DNA from: CBDFLA01 sp965248915
GTDB taxonomy: Bacteria; Pseudomonadota; Alphaproteobacteria; M2410
Direction: 5' to 3'
Length of the DNA stretch: 64,000 bases
NCBI GenBank assembly: GCA_965248915.1
Contig: OZ252216.1
Coordinates: forward strand, 372,001 to 436,000
The notes under the pieces were generated by a model. The model made no database searches. It was given only the letters and a program-made list of their open reading frames with translations, and was not told the origin of the DNA. Within the stretch, counting starts at the first letter, position 1. Each line of letters opens with the position of its first letter. Below, one piece after another: positions 1 to 8,886 of the stretch. Made by a program: the position numbers and the translations under genes.

Positions 1-479
1 GCGTCGGAAAAGTCTCTCATGTTATCACTCAGAACATCGACAATCTGCATCAAAACTCGGGTGTACCAAGCGATCAAGTGATCGAACTCCACGGCAACAC
101 GACATATGCCAAGTGTTTGTCTTGCGGTGAACGCATCGAATTGGAAGACATCAGACCGGCCTTTGTTGAAAGGGCCGAGTTACCTGTCTGTGGAAAGTGC
201 GGCGGCATGGTCAAGACGGCGACAATCTCTTTCGGCCAAGCCATGCCGGAAGAGGAAATGATGCGGGCAGAAGACGCGACCCTCGACTGTGATCTCTTCA
301 TTGCCATTGGCTCGTCACTTGTGGTTTATCCCGCCGCCTCGTTCCCATTGGTCGCAAAACAAAACGGCGCCAAGCTTGTTATCCTCAATCGTGAACCGAC
401 CGATCTCGATCCATATGCGGATCTAGTCATCAATGATGAGATTGGCCCAACTTTATCTAGGGTCGTGCCCCTAGACTGA
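1..479 (+). CDS. Sir2 family NAD-dependent protein deacylase (5' end outside window)
   Basis: The reading frame is open from base 3 and the start lies outside the window. The first residues carry the sirtuin core TQNIDNLHQNSG, followed by ELHGN with the catalytic His. Four zinc-binding cysteines follow in two pairs (CLSC and CGKC), and then GSSLVVYPA, the NAD-binding strand typical of the family. Sirtuins remove acyl groups from lysines using NAD+, giving nicotinamide and O-acyl-ADP-ribose in the cytoplasm. About 158 residues are visible, roughly two thirds of a normal bacterial sirtuin. The family call is secure; the acyl preference cannot be read because the N-terminal part is missing. The next gene starts 75 bp downstream on the same strand and is not obviously related. 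Confidence 0.93.
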   Translation, partial: VGKVSHVITQNIDNLHQNSGVPSDQVIELHGNTTYAKCLSCGERIELEDIRPAFVERAELPVCGKCGGMVKTATISFGQAMPEEEMMRAEDATLDCDLFIAIGSSLVVYPAASFPLVAKQNGAKLVILNREPTDLDPYADLVINDEIGPTLSRVVPLD

Positions 480-553
480 AGACTCTATCGCTCTCGCGAG
501 AATTCCCTTAGACTCCGCGCCGAAAGTCACGCGCATGTGTAAGAGGGGATATC

Positions 554-1900
554 ATGCAGGCCATCACCGAATTTACAAGTGACCTGAATAGCATCGTTTG
601 GGGCGTGCCAATGATCATCATGATCTTAGGCACCGGTCTATTTCTTATGATGGGCTTGCGCGTCATGCCAATCCGAAAGCTCGGATTGGGTTTTTCCCTG
701 TTATGGAAAGGTCGAAAAGGCGACGATGATCAGTCCGGTGAGATTTCGCCTTTCAACGCGTTGATGACGGCGCTGTCCGCCACGATTGGAACCGGCAACA
801 TTGGGGGTGTGGCTATTGCAATCGCGGTCGGCGGGCCAGGAGCCTTGTTTTGGATGTGGATGACAGCCCTTGTTGGCATGGCCACCAAGTACGCAGAAGC
901 TGTGCTTGCGGTGAAGTACCGGGAAGTCGACGAGCTCGGCAATCATGTCGGCGGACCGATGTATTACATAAAGAATGGGTTGGGGAAGAAATGGGCTTGG
1001 CTCGCGGTTCTCTTTTCGCTGTTTGGTGCCATTGCAGGATTCGGTATTGGCAACGGAACTCAATCGAATGCGGTTGCGGGGGTCATTGAAGGCACATTTA
1101 ATGTCTCGCCCTTGGTAACAGGTCTGATCATTGCAGCGCTCGTTGGTCTCGTCATTCTTGGTGGCATTCGACGAATTGCTTTGGTAGCAGGTGTGCTTGT
1201 ACCCTTTATGGGGGCTGCCTACTTCCTCGCCGGGATGGTCATCATCGGAATCAACGCCGCAGCGGTACCGGCCGCACTTGCCTTGATCGTCAAAGCAGCC
1301 TTTAGCCCTGCCGCGGTTGGCGGCGGCGCTGCGGGTGTTGCAGTCATGGTCGCAATTCGCCAAGGTGTTGCCCGAGGGATATTCTCCAATGAAGCAGGTC
1401 TGGGTAGTGCGCCGATTGCCCATGCGGCAGCAAGAACGAATTCTCCGGTGCGCCAAGGTATGATTGGTATGCTCGGAACCTTTATCGACACAATTGTCGT
1501 GTGCTCTGTCACAGGACTGGCGATCATTACGTCTGGTGTGTTGGGAGGCGCAGATGCGCCCGCCGGAGCGGAACTTACCCGGCAGGCATTTGACACCGCG
1601 CTCCCAGGTATTGGCGGATATGTTGTCACCTGCTCACTTGCGATCTTCGCCTTCACGACAATCCTTGGCTGGTCCGTCTACGGCGAGCGCTGCGTTGAGT
1701 ATCTGTTAGGCGTAAAGGCGATCGTCCCGTTTCGCATTTTGTGGGTCGCCGCGATTCCGATCGGTGCAGTTAGCCAGCTCGACTACATTTGGCTATTGGC
1801 GGATACGCTAAACGCCATGATGGCCATACCCAATCTCATCGCTCTAATGTTGTTAAGTCCAGTAGTTTTCAAATTGACCAAAGACTACTTCGCTAAGTAA
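554..1900 (+). CDS. AGCS family sodium:alanine/glycine symporter
   Basis: This 448-residue multi-pass inner-membrane protein belongs to the alanine or glycine:cation symporter family, which takes up small neutral amino acids with Na+. Family hallmarks are the stretch ALSATIGTGNIGGVA near residue 75, GGPGALFWMWMTALVGM near 95, the GGPMYYI motif near 135, and FSNEAGLGSAPIAHAAA around 278-292. Length is normal for the family. The start is supported by AAGAGGGG about 6 bp upstream of the ATG. It stands alone between the sirtuin and an MFS gene. Alanine against glycine specificity cannot be decided by eye. Confidence 0.93.
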   Translation: MQAITEFTSDLNSIVWGVPMIIMILGTGLFLMMGLRVMPIRKLGLGFSLLWKGRKGDDDQSGEISPFNALMTALSATIGTGNIGGVAIAIAVGGPGALFWMWMTALVGMATKYAEAVLAVKYREVDELGNHVGGPMYYIKNGLGKKWAWLAVLFSLFGAIAGFGIGNGTQSNAVAGVIEGTFNVSPLVTGLIIAALVGLVILGGIRRIALVAGVLVPFMGAAYFLAGMVIIGINAAAVPAALALIVKAAFSPAAVGGGAAGVAVMVAIRQGVARGIFSNEAGLGSAPIAHAAARTNSPVRQGMIGMLGTFIDTIVVCSVTGLAIITSGVLGGADAPAGAELTRQAFDTALPGIGGYVVTCSLAIFAFTTILGWSVYGERCVEYLLGVKAIVPFRILWVAAIPIGAVSQLDYIWLLADTLNAMMAIPNLIALMLLSPVVFKLTKDYFAK

Positions 1901-2008
1901 GTAAGCGACGGTCGTCACTGGCGTGCTTGAAACGCTATGCTACAATAGAGAAAACGCCTGCAAGTCAAGAACAGGCAAAATTGAGCGTAGGGAGCGCCAC
2001 AGCTGCGC

Positions 2009-3334
2009 ATGTCAGCGTCGGATTCAGACATATCAAGCGAGTCGAAACCAGATGTCGACGCGGTTGCTGCGCGTGCAGCTGAGGTGGATTATCAGGCTCA
2101 AGTTCTTCGCGATCTTCCCCGAAACTACACCGCCAATCTCATTCATGGTCTATTGGGGCAGACCGGATTTCGCCTCGTGCATGCACCGACTTTTCTGCCG
2201 GCCTATGTCTTTTTGTTATCTGGGTCGGAACTTCTCGTTGGCGTCGCCCTTGCAGCCCAACATTTCGGGGCATCTCTTTCCTCCATCGTTGGTGCAAACC
2301 TCATTGAACACCGTCGCCGCGTCCTGCCCGTAGGCTTTGTCGTGGGTGCTCTCATGCGGTTGCAGGTCCTGGGCATCGCGTTAAGCGGGCTTTTGCTGCC
2401 ACCAGAATACGCCTTCATCGCCGTATGCATCTTCTTGTTCCTGTTTGGCCTTTTTATGGGCATGCAAGGGGTCACATTCAATTTCTTGATGTCGAAGGTC
2501 ATCCCAGTAAACCTTCGAGGACGACTGACGGGATTACGAAATTTCTTGGCTGGTTTGACCGCAGCAGGCGTCGCCTATTTGGGCGGCAAGTACTTCATTG
2601 AGACGAACTTCTTGGGCAATGGTTACTCGGCGACCTTTCTCACGTCCTTCTGTCTGACAAGTCTTGGACTTATGGTGCTCTTATTCATTCGAGAACCGCA
2701 ACCACCGGTGATGCGCAAGGCCACGAAACTACGTCACCGATTCCGTGAACTGCCCGACCTGCTTCGAGCTGACCCTGCTTACACCCGTTTCTTCATGGCC
2801 CGTGCCATGTCGGCATTGGGCATGATCTCCGCACCGTTTTTCATCCTCTACGCCGGCGACCGTGTAGGCATGTCGGGAGCCAATATCGGTGTTTTGACCA
2901 TCGCCTTCATGCTCGCCCAAACGTCGACCAATTTGGTTTGGGGAGCACTTGCAGACCGCAAAGGAAATCGCTTCGTGTTTATCGCCGCGGTAACTGTGTG
3001 GATGTCAGCTTCTCTCATCGTCATGATGGCTTCTTCCATCCTGGCATTCTTCATGGCGTTCGCATTCTTGGGCATTGGCGTTGGCGGTTTTCAGATCGGG
3101 TCCCAAAACCTCGTTCTCGAGTTTGGACTTCGCCAGGATCTGCCCATGCGGATTGCCATTTCCAATGCCGCGACCTCGTTGATGATGGGGGTTGGCCCCT
3201 TGTTAGGTGGAGCAATAGCTGCTGTATTTTCGCATTTTGCTGTGTTCTGGACAGCGGTTGCGTTTCAGGCTTTTGCGCTTGTCGTCGTCGTGGTCTTTGT
3301 GGACGAACCAAGGTTTAGGCCGGACCCTGCTTGA
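2009..3334 (+). CDS. MFS transporter
   Basis: The protein has 441 residues with about twelve hydrophobic segments, arranged as two six-helix halves with a charged central loop near residues 230-255 (REPQPPVMRKATKLRHRFRE). A soluble N-terminal tail of about 45 residues precedes the first helix. The loop sequence LRGRLTGLRNFLAG and the repeat-like GALADRKGNR after helix 8 match the major facilitator A-motif region. The substrate is unknown. It starts 108 bp after the symporter gene and ends about 70 bp before the acetoacetyl-CoA synthetase gene, so it could share a transcript with either, but no promoter or terminator is clear. Confidence 0.85.
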   Translation: MSASDSDISSESKPDVDAVAARAAEVDYQAQVLRDLPRNYTANLIHGLLGQTGFRLVHAPTFLPAYVFLLSGSELLVGVALAAQHFGASLSSIVGANLIEHRRRVLPVGFVVGALMRLQVLGIALSGLLLPPEYAFIAVCIFLFLFGLFMGMQGVTFNFLMSKVIPVNLRGRLTGLRNFLAGLTAAGVAYLGGKYFIETNFLGNGYSATFLTSFCLTSLGLMVLLFIREPQPPVMRKATKLRHRFRELPDLLRADPAYTRFFMARAMSALGMISAPFFILYAGDRVGMSGANIGVLTIAFMLAQTSTNLVWGALADRKGNRFVFIAAVTVWMSASLIVMMASSILAFFMAFAFLGIGVGGFQIGSQNLVLEFGLRQDLPMRIAISNAATSLMMGVGPLLGGAIAAVFSHFAVFWTAVAFQAFALVVVVVFVDEPRFRPDPA

Positions 3335-3406
3335 GGGCGCCACTGTGGCTCTTGACCCTCGCGGAACGATGGCCTATGGCCTCAACTAAATTGCGCGACC
3401 CTGTAT

Positions 3407-5368
3407 ATGGAGCTTCCCGTGAGCAGCGACAATCAATACCCGCTTTGGCAACCTACGTCTGACAATGCCGATGCCAGCCAATTGGCGAGCTTCCTGCGCG
3501 AATTCTGTCCGGTTGAGGGCTCAGGCACCTATTACGCCAAAGCACACAATTGGTCCGTTGAGAATCCAGAAGATTTCTGGGCGTCCGTTTGGGATTTTGC
3601 AGAGATCAAAGGCGACAAAGGCGAAAACATTCTTGTCTCTGGCGACGACATGCTGGGCGCGCGTTTCTTCCCCGAAGCTAAATTGAATTTCGCCGAGAAC
3701 CTCCTGGCGCGCGACAGTGAAGACATCGCGATCATTGCAACAGGCGAAGGCCGAGAGCGACGTGAAATGTCTTGGGGCGAGCTGCGCAAGTGTGTCGCCA
3801 AACTGCAGGCCTGGTTGAAATCTGTCGGCGTGGGAGAGGGTGACCGCGTCGCTGCCGTCATGCCGAACGCGCCAGAGACAATTATTGCCATGTTGGCCGC
3901 CTCTTCTTTGGGTGCGGCGTTTTCATCCTGTTCGCCCGACTTCGGTGAACAAGGCATCTTGGATCGCTTCGGTCAAATCGAACCGAAGGTGGTTGTCGCC
4001 TGCAACGGATATTTCTACGGCGGCAAGACATTTGACATACGACCTAAGGTCGAAGCCGTTTTGGTTCAATTGCCAAGTGTCTCCAAAACCATCTGGGTTG
4101 ATTATACTGGGTTAGGCGCGAGTGATGGCGACGACGGCATCGATTGGTCCGATATACAAGCCGGCCCAAATGTCGAAATGACATTTGAGAAGTTCGCCTT
4201 TTCGATTCCGCTCTACATCATGTTCTCGAGCGGAACGACCGGGAAACCAAAATGCATCGTCCATTCAGCCGGTGGCACACTGATCCAACATCTCAAGGAA
4301 CATAAACTCCACGCCGACGTCAAACCAGGCGACCGAGTGTTTTATTTCACCACCTGCGGTTGGATGATGTGGAATTGGTTGGTCTCAGCCCTCGCGTCAG
4401 AAGCCACACTTCTCTTGTATGATGGCAACCCTTTCTATCCAGATGCAAATACGCTCTTTGCATTTGCGGCAGAAGAAAAGGCGTCCTTCTTCGGCGTGTC
4501 TGCCAAATACATTGACGCTGTGAAGAAGGACGGCTTCCGCCCCGGAGACACCAATGATCTGTCATCGGTGAGAACCATAGCCTCAACGGGATCGCCATTG
4601 GCACCAGAAAGCTTCGACTTCGTCTATGATGCCATCAAGAAAGACGTCAATCTTGCGTCAATCTCCGGCGGCACAGACATTGTTTCCTGTTTTGTTTTGG
4701 GTAATCCGACGCTTCCCGTATGGCGCGGCGAGATCCAGTGCGCCGGTTTGGGCATGGACGTCGAGATCTGGGATGACGACGGCAAACCGATCGTAGGTGA
4801 TCGCGGCGAGCTCGTGTGCACCAAACCATTTCCGTCCATGCCGGTTGGATTTTGGAACGATCCCGATGGTGCGCGGTACAAAGCCGCTTACTTCGAGAAA
4901 TATGACAACATCTGGTGTCACGGTGACTTTGGCATTGAAACCGAACACGGCGGTTACGTCATTGTCGGGCGTTCTGATGCGACCTTGAATCCTGGTGGCG
5001 TGCGTATTGGAACCGCTGAGATTTACCGTCAGGTTGAGCAAATCGATGACGTCATCGAGTCGATTGCCGTCGGTCAGGAGTGGCAAGATGATGTGCGTGT
5101 GGTTCTGTTTGTCATTTTGCGTGATGGCACAATCTTGAGTGACGAACTCGTCGCTGAAATCAAATCCCGAATTCGAAAAGGAGCCTCCCCGCGACACGTG
5201 CCGCAGAAGGTCATCGCCGTTGCCGATATTCCACGCACAAAGTCAGGCAAGATCACGGAACTCGCTGTACGTGATGTGATTCACGGAAAGGAAATCAAGA
5301 ACACGGAAGCACTGGCCAATCCGGAATCGCTTGAGTCTTACAAAGACCTGCCGGAATTGAAAGTCTAG
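3407..5368 (+). CDS. aacS: acetoacetyl-CoA synthetase (acetoacetate--CoA ligase)
   Basis: The 653-residue ANL-superfamily ligase activates acetoacetate to acetoacetyl-CoA with ATP, feeding ketone bodies or PHB products into central metabolism. The AMP-binding P-loop FSSGTTGKPKCIVHSAGG lies near residues 273-290. The downstream core includes SISGGTDIVSCF, WCHGDFG and NPGGVRIGTAEIYR, and the C-terminal lysine motif is PRTKSGKITE. This combination and the length are typical of acetoacetate ligases rather than acetate ligases. ATG 3407 has no ribosome site, whereas GTG 3419 is preceded by GGAG at 6 bp, so the true start may be 3419. The stop codon overlaps the stop of the convergent amidotransferase gene in a shared CTAG. 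Confidence 0.93.
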   Translation: MELPVSSDNQYPLWQPTSDNADASQLASFLREFCPVEGSGTYYAKAHNWSVENPEDFWASVWDFAEIKGDKGENILVSGDDMLGARFFPEAKLNFAENLLARDSEDIAIIATGEGRERREMSWGELRKCVAKLQAWLKSVGVGEGDRVAAVMPNAPETIIAMLAASSLGAAFSSCSPDFGEQGILDRFGQIEPKVVVACNGYFYGGKTFDIRPKVEAVLVQLPSVSKTIWVDYTGLGASDGDDGIDWSDIQAGPNVEMTFEKFAFSIPLYIMFSSGTTGKPKCIVHSAGGTLIQHLKEHKLHADVKPGDRVFYFTTCGWMMWNWLVSALASEATLLLYDGNPFYPDANTLFAFAAEEKASFFGVSAKYIDAVKKDGFRPGDTNDLSSVRTIASTGSPLAPESFDFVYDAIKKDVNLASISGGTDIVSCFVLGNPTLPVWRGEIQCAGLGMDVEIWDDDGKPIVGDRGELVCTKPFPSMPVGFWNDPDGARYKAAYFEKYDNIWCHGDFGIETEHGGYVIVGRSDATLNPGGVRIGTAEIYRQVEQIDDVIESIAVGQEWQDDVRVVLFVILRDGTILSDELVAEIKSRIRKGASPRHVPQKVIAVADIPRTKSGKITELAVRDVIHGKEIKNTEALANPESLESYKDLPELKV

Positions 5369-6228
5369 CCTTCTGTTTGGCTTCGCGGTCGAACTATTTT
5401 GTCAATCCAATTGCGAATTTCCAAAGTTCTCAGATCAAAATCAAGAACGGTGCGATCTGCACTGTAACGAAACGCCAAATCATTTCGCATCGGGTCTTGA
5501 TGTAAGTCTTTAAGGCCTTGTCTAAAGTGGGCCGCTTCTTGTTCATCTGAAAAGAGACCATCGTCGATGAGCCCGGTTCCATACCGGCTCATGATAATTG
5601 CTATGTCCCCGAGGCTAAATTCAGGATGATACTGAACGCCCCAGAAATGATTGTTACCGTCGATGATCTCAACAGCTTGAACATGCGAAACCTCATTGCT
5701 CGCAAGGAGACGCGCTCCTTTTGGCATTTCCGAGATTTCATCTTTATGCACGGTCACTGCGTCAAAGGCGGTCGGCTTGCCGTCATACATACCATGCCCG
5801 CGACCTTCATCTGTCAGGACGATTCGTCTCCCGATCCCGATCTCGCGTCCACGCGGATTGAGGATGACCTTTCCTCCCAATGCTTCAGCGACGATCTGCA
5901 ACCCCCAACAGCTTCCAAAAAAGGGCGTACCACTCTCAAAGGCCTCGCCTGCAAGCGCGATCTGATCGCGAACGTGTTGTTTGTCTTCATAGACATTGGC
6001 CGCCGAGCCGGTCCATGCGATGCCGTCAAAGTCCTTGAAACTCTTGCCATCAGGCAGACATTTCATTCCTTCGTCGGCCGCCGGCACGATTGTACAAACG
6101 TTGTCAGGCGCGATGCGTTTGAGAACAGCGGCATAACCATCGCCCGTTCGCACGCCACCTGCAGCAAGGTTTGATTCATTGGTTTCGTTAGTGTTGCCGT
6201 CAACAACAAGAAGAGAAAGTGATGACAT
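5365..6228 (-). CDS. class I glutamine amidotransferase-like protein
   Basis: The protein has 287 residues with a class I amidotransferase fold. The nucleophile elbow GSCWGLQ puts Cys at residue 107, and the partner pair is His201 and Glu203 in QYHPEF. These form the full Cys-His-Glu triad. It resembles stand-alone GMP-synthase-like amidotransferases and has no synthetase domain. The gene is last in a minus-strand operon after a glutamine-synthetase-like gene and an iron alcohol dehydrogenase gene, 5 bp after the latter. In that setting it may act as a gamma-glutamyl hydrolase releasing glutamate from a glutamylated intermediate. That role is inference; the triad is directly seen. Confidence 0.85.
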   Translation of the reverse strand: MSSLSLLVVDGNTNETNESNLAAGGVRTGDGYAAVLKRIAPDNVCTIVPAADEGMKCLPDGKSFKDFDGIAWTGSAANVYEDKQHVRDQIALAGEAFESGTPFFGSCWGLQIVAEALGGKVILNPRGREIGIGRRIVLTDEGRGHGMYDGKPTAFDAVTVHKDEISEMPKGARLLASNEVSHVQAVEIIDGNNHFWGVQYHPEFSLGDIAIIMSRYGTGLIDDGLFSDEQEAAHFRQGLKDLHQDPMRNDLAFRYSADRTVLDFDLRTLEIRNWIDKIVRPRSQTEG

Positions 6229-6233
6229 AGAAT

Positions 6234-7394
6234 TTAGATCTCACCTTTCATCGCTTTGTGAAAGACCTCTTCGAAGTCGGCAGACGACAGTTTGATTGGA
6301 TTCGTTTGAGCTGTCATGTCGCGAGAGGCCATCTCGCCAACCACAATTGCCTTGTCGCTCGGGACACCAATGTCGGCCAAGGTGTGAGGGATATCCAGCC
6401 GTTTTCGAAATTCCAGTGCCCACTCCAAAATCCCATCGAAGGTGGGAGATGCCAGATTGAGGATGCGTCCAAGTAACGGCATTTTTTCTTCAATAGCAGG
6501 TCTGTTGCGCACCATCATGTAAGGCAGAATAACCGCGTTGGTCAGACCGTGGTGAGTATCGTAGAGCGCTCCGATGGGATGCGCCAATGCATGGACCGCA
6601 CCAAGACCTTTTTGAAACGCGACGGCCCCCATGGATGCTGCAGAGAGCATGTGGGTGCGTGCTTCCAAATCAGCACCATCATCATAGGCTTTCGGCAGGT
6701 ACTCCGAGATGAGTCGCATGCCCTCAAGCGCAATTCCTTCTGACATTGGGTGATAGAAGGGCGTGCAATAGGCTTCGAAGCAATGAACGAATGCGTCCAT
6801 GCCCGTTGCGGCAGTGATATGTCGCGGCAGACCGACAGTAAGTTCAGGGTCAGAAATCACTGTTCGCGGCATCATGCCGGGATTGATGATGATCGTCTTC
6901 TCATCTGTCTCTTCTTTCGTGATCACGGCTGCCCGCCCGACTTCGCTTCCCGTTCCAGCCGTCGTAGGGACAGCAACGATGGGTGGAACCGCACTTGTAA
7001 CCGTCATCCAGTTCTGCGCGCCGTCGCGGTCATCGAAGACACCGCCTTCATGCCCAGACATAAGCGCGATCGTCTTTGCGGCATCTAGGGCGCTACCTCC
7101 GCCAAAAGCAACGATGCCATCGTGATTACCGTCTTGAAATGCACGGATACCATTGTTGACATTACTTTCTGTCGGGTTGCCTTTGATCCCCGCATAGAGG
7201 CCGGCGTGCAATTGTGCCTTTGTGAGAATCTCCATCGACCGCTTGACGATGTCACGGTCCTGCAACAATTCGTCGGTGACAAAGAGCGGTCGGCTCATGC
7301 CGTGCCGTTGCGCCACTTCCGCCAATTTCTCAATGGTGCCTGGCCCAATCAACACTTCGGTCGGGTAAGCCCACATTCCCGTTGGTGCACTCAT
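6234..7394 (-). CDS. iron-containing alcohol dehydrogenase
   Basis: The enzyme has 386 residues from the chosen ATG at 7394; a longer frame reaches 7490 but would run into the upstream gene. NAD-binding features are GGGSALDAAK and PTTAGTGSE. The metal ligands of the family are present: an Asp/His pair in GMDAFVHCFEAY and two His in the HALAHPIGALYDTHHG segment. Group III iron alcohol dehydrogenases oxidise alcohols or amino alcohols to aldehydes with NAD(P). It lies 26 bp after the glutamine-synthetase-like gene and 5 bp before the amidotransferase gene, so it is probably the oxidation step of the same pathway. The substrate is not determinable from sequence. Confidence 0.9.
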   Translation of the reverse strand: MSAPTGMWAYPTEVLIGPGTIEKLAEVAQRHGMSRPLFVTDELLQDRDIVKRSMEILTKAQLHAGLYAGIKGNPTESNVNNGIRAFQDGNHDGIVAFGGGSALDAAKTIALMSGHEGGVFDDRDGAQNWMTVTSAVPPIVAVPTTAGTGSEVGRAAVITKEETDEKTIIINPGMMPRTVISDPELTVGLPRHITAATGMDAFVHCFEAYCTPFYHPMSEGIALEGMRLISEYLPKAYDDGADLEARTHMLSAASMGAVAFQKGLGAVHALAHPIGALYDTHHGLTNAVILPYMMVRNRPAIEEKMPLLGRILNLASPTFDGILEWALEFRKRLDIPHTLADIGVPSDKAIVVGEMASRDMTAQTNPIKLSSADFEEVFHKAMKGEI

Positions 7395-7420
7395 GCGATG
7401 TTTCCTCTTTGAGTCATGAA

Positions 7421-8788
7421 TTAGATGATTTCGAAGTAGCGTTGAAGTTCCCAATCGGTGATTGCTTTGCGGAACTCTCGCTCCTCCCATTCGCGACTTT
7501 GCGCGTAGTGATTGACGAATTTTTGTCCAAAGAGGTCATTCGCTTCCTTCGAATCTCGCAAGAGGCCCGCCGCCTCTATGAGTGTCTTGGGCAAGTCCAA
7601 CGAGGGGTCAAAGGATTGATCGTAAGCATTGCCATTCACAGGATCGCCCGGTTCAATCTTCTGTTCGATGCCGATAATGCCTGAACCCAGTGCCGCCGCG
7701 ATTGCAATGTGAGGATTGATGTCCGCAGCTGAAATTCGGTACTCCACCCGCTGTGCCATAGGGCTGCTAAGAATTGCCCGCAAGGCGCAGGTGCGGTTTT
7801 CAATCCCCCAGGTCGCGTGCGTCGGTGCCCAGAAACCGGGTATGAGACGCGAGAAGCTGTTCACTGTGGGTGCAACCATCGACAAGAGGGCTGGCATCAG
7901 CTTCTGTTGCCCACCAATGAACCATCGCATCTGATCTGAGATGTTTTGTTCTTTGGTGTCATCATAGAAAACGTTCTCACCCGCTTCATTTTGGAGGGAG
8001 AGGTGAATGTGTCCGGATTGACCGGGCCAGTCCGGCGACCATTTCGCCATAAAGGTCGCCATCCAACCCTGGCGTTGGGCAAGGACTTTGGTGAATGTTT
8101 TGAAGAGAGCCGCTTTGTCAGCCGCCTCAAGGGCATCACCATAGAGAAGGGCCGCTTCCAAAACCCCAGGCCCCGTTTCCGTATGGAGTCCTTCAAGCGG
8201 CATGTCCATCTTGAGGCAAAGATCAAGCAGGTCGTGATAGAATTCAGAGTGCACCGAGTTTCTCAAGACTGAATAGCCAAAGAAGCCAGGCGTTATGTTC
8301 TTGAGGTTCTTGTAGTCTTTTTCCCGAACCGTGTGAGGGGTTTCCTCAAACAAGAAGAACTCAAACTCGCAAGCTGCCTTTGCCTTAAACCCAAGTTTTA
8401 CAGCACGATCGACGACACGTCGCAAGACCGCGCGCGGGCAAATGGCCTCCGCGCTATCAGCAAACTCGCCCAGGAACAAAATGGAATTGTCTTCAAGTGG
8501 TAGTTCCCGACAGGTCTCAGGAAGTAGTCGAACTGGCGCGTCGGGATAGGCTGTATGCCACCCAGTATAGGACGCACTGTCATAGAGCTGATCATGTGTG
8601 TCCCAGCCCAAGACGACGTCGCAAAAACCGAAGCCACTATCAAGAGCTGAGAGAAACTTCTCACGCTTCATGTACTTGCCGCGTAGGATCCCATCAATAT
8701 CGAAAACACCAACTTTGACGTACTCGATGTTCTTCTCATCAATCAGGTGCTTGGCATCGTCAATTGTATTGACGTTTCGAGCGTCCAT
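7421..8788 (-). CDS. glutamine synthetase family protein (gamma-glutamyl-amine ligase-like)
   Basis: The protein has 455 residues from ATG 8788, which has GGAGGAA 9 bp upstream; the longer frame to 8830 lacks this support. The N-terminal beta-Grasp segment includes VKVGVFDIDGILRGKYM. The catalytic barrel has CEFEFFLFEE, the nucleotide-site motif GQSGHIHLSL and the Arg-rich IENRTCALR. It lacks the C-terminal adenylylation region of housekeeping GlnA. The VFDIDG signature is shared with gamma-glutamyl-amine ligases such as PuuA and IpuC. The two genes after it encode an alcohol dehydrogenase and an amidotransferase, which suggests ATP-dependent glutamylation of an amino alcohol or polyamine. 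The substrate is unknown. Confidence 0.88.
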   Translation of the reverse strand: MDARNVNTIDDAKHLIDEKNIEYVKVGVFDIDGILRGKYMKREKFLSALDSGFGFCDVVLGWDTHDQLYDSASYTGWHTAYPDAPVRLLPETCRELPLEDNSILFLGEFADSAEAICPRAVLRRVVDRAVKLGFKAKAACEFEFFLFEETPHTVREKDYKNLKNITPGFFGYSVLRNSVHSEFYHDLLDLCLKMDMPLEGLHTETGPGVLEAALLYGDALEAADKAALFKTFTKVLAQRQGWMATFMAKWSPDWPGQSGHIHLSLQNEAGENVFYDDTKEQNISDQMRWFIGGQQKLMPALLSMVAPTVNSFSRLIPGFWAPTHATWGIENRTCALRAILSSPMAQRVEYRISAADINPHIAIAAALGSGIIGIEQKIEPGDPVNGNAYDQSFDPSLDLPKTLIEAAGLLRDSKEANDLFGQKFVNHYAQSREWEEREFRKAITDWELQRYFEII

Positions 8789-8886
8789 ATCTGAGTGTTC
8801 CTCCGCACCGCACGATTTTCCGGTAGCCAAGCATGGTTTATTGCTCTGGGCAAGGGCCGATCACCGTCCTTCTCATATTCGAGGTC

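Noticed and set aside
701..1456. 251-codon open frame on the minus strand inside the symporter gene
   Set aside because: It is antisense to a well conserved transporter gene, and its composition (Cys, Arg, Asn rich, no domains) is that of a shadow frame.
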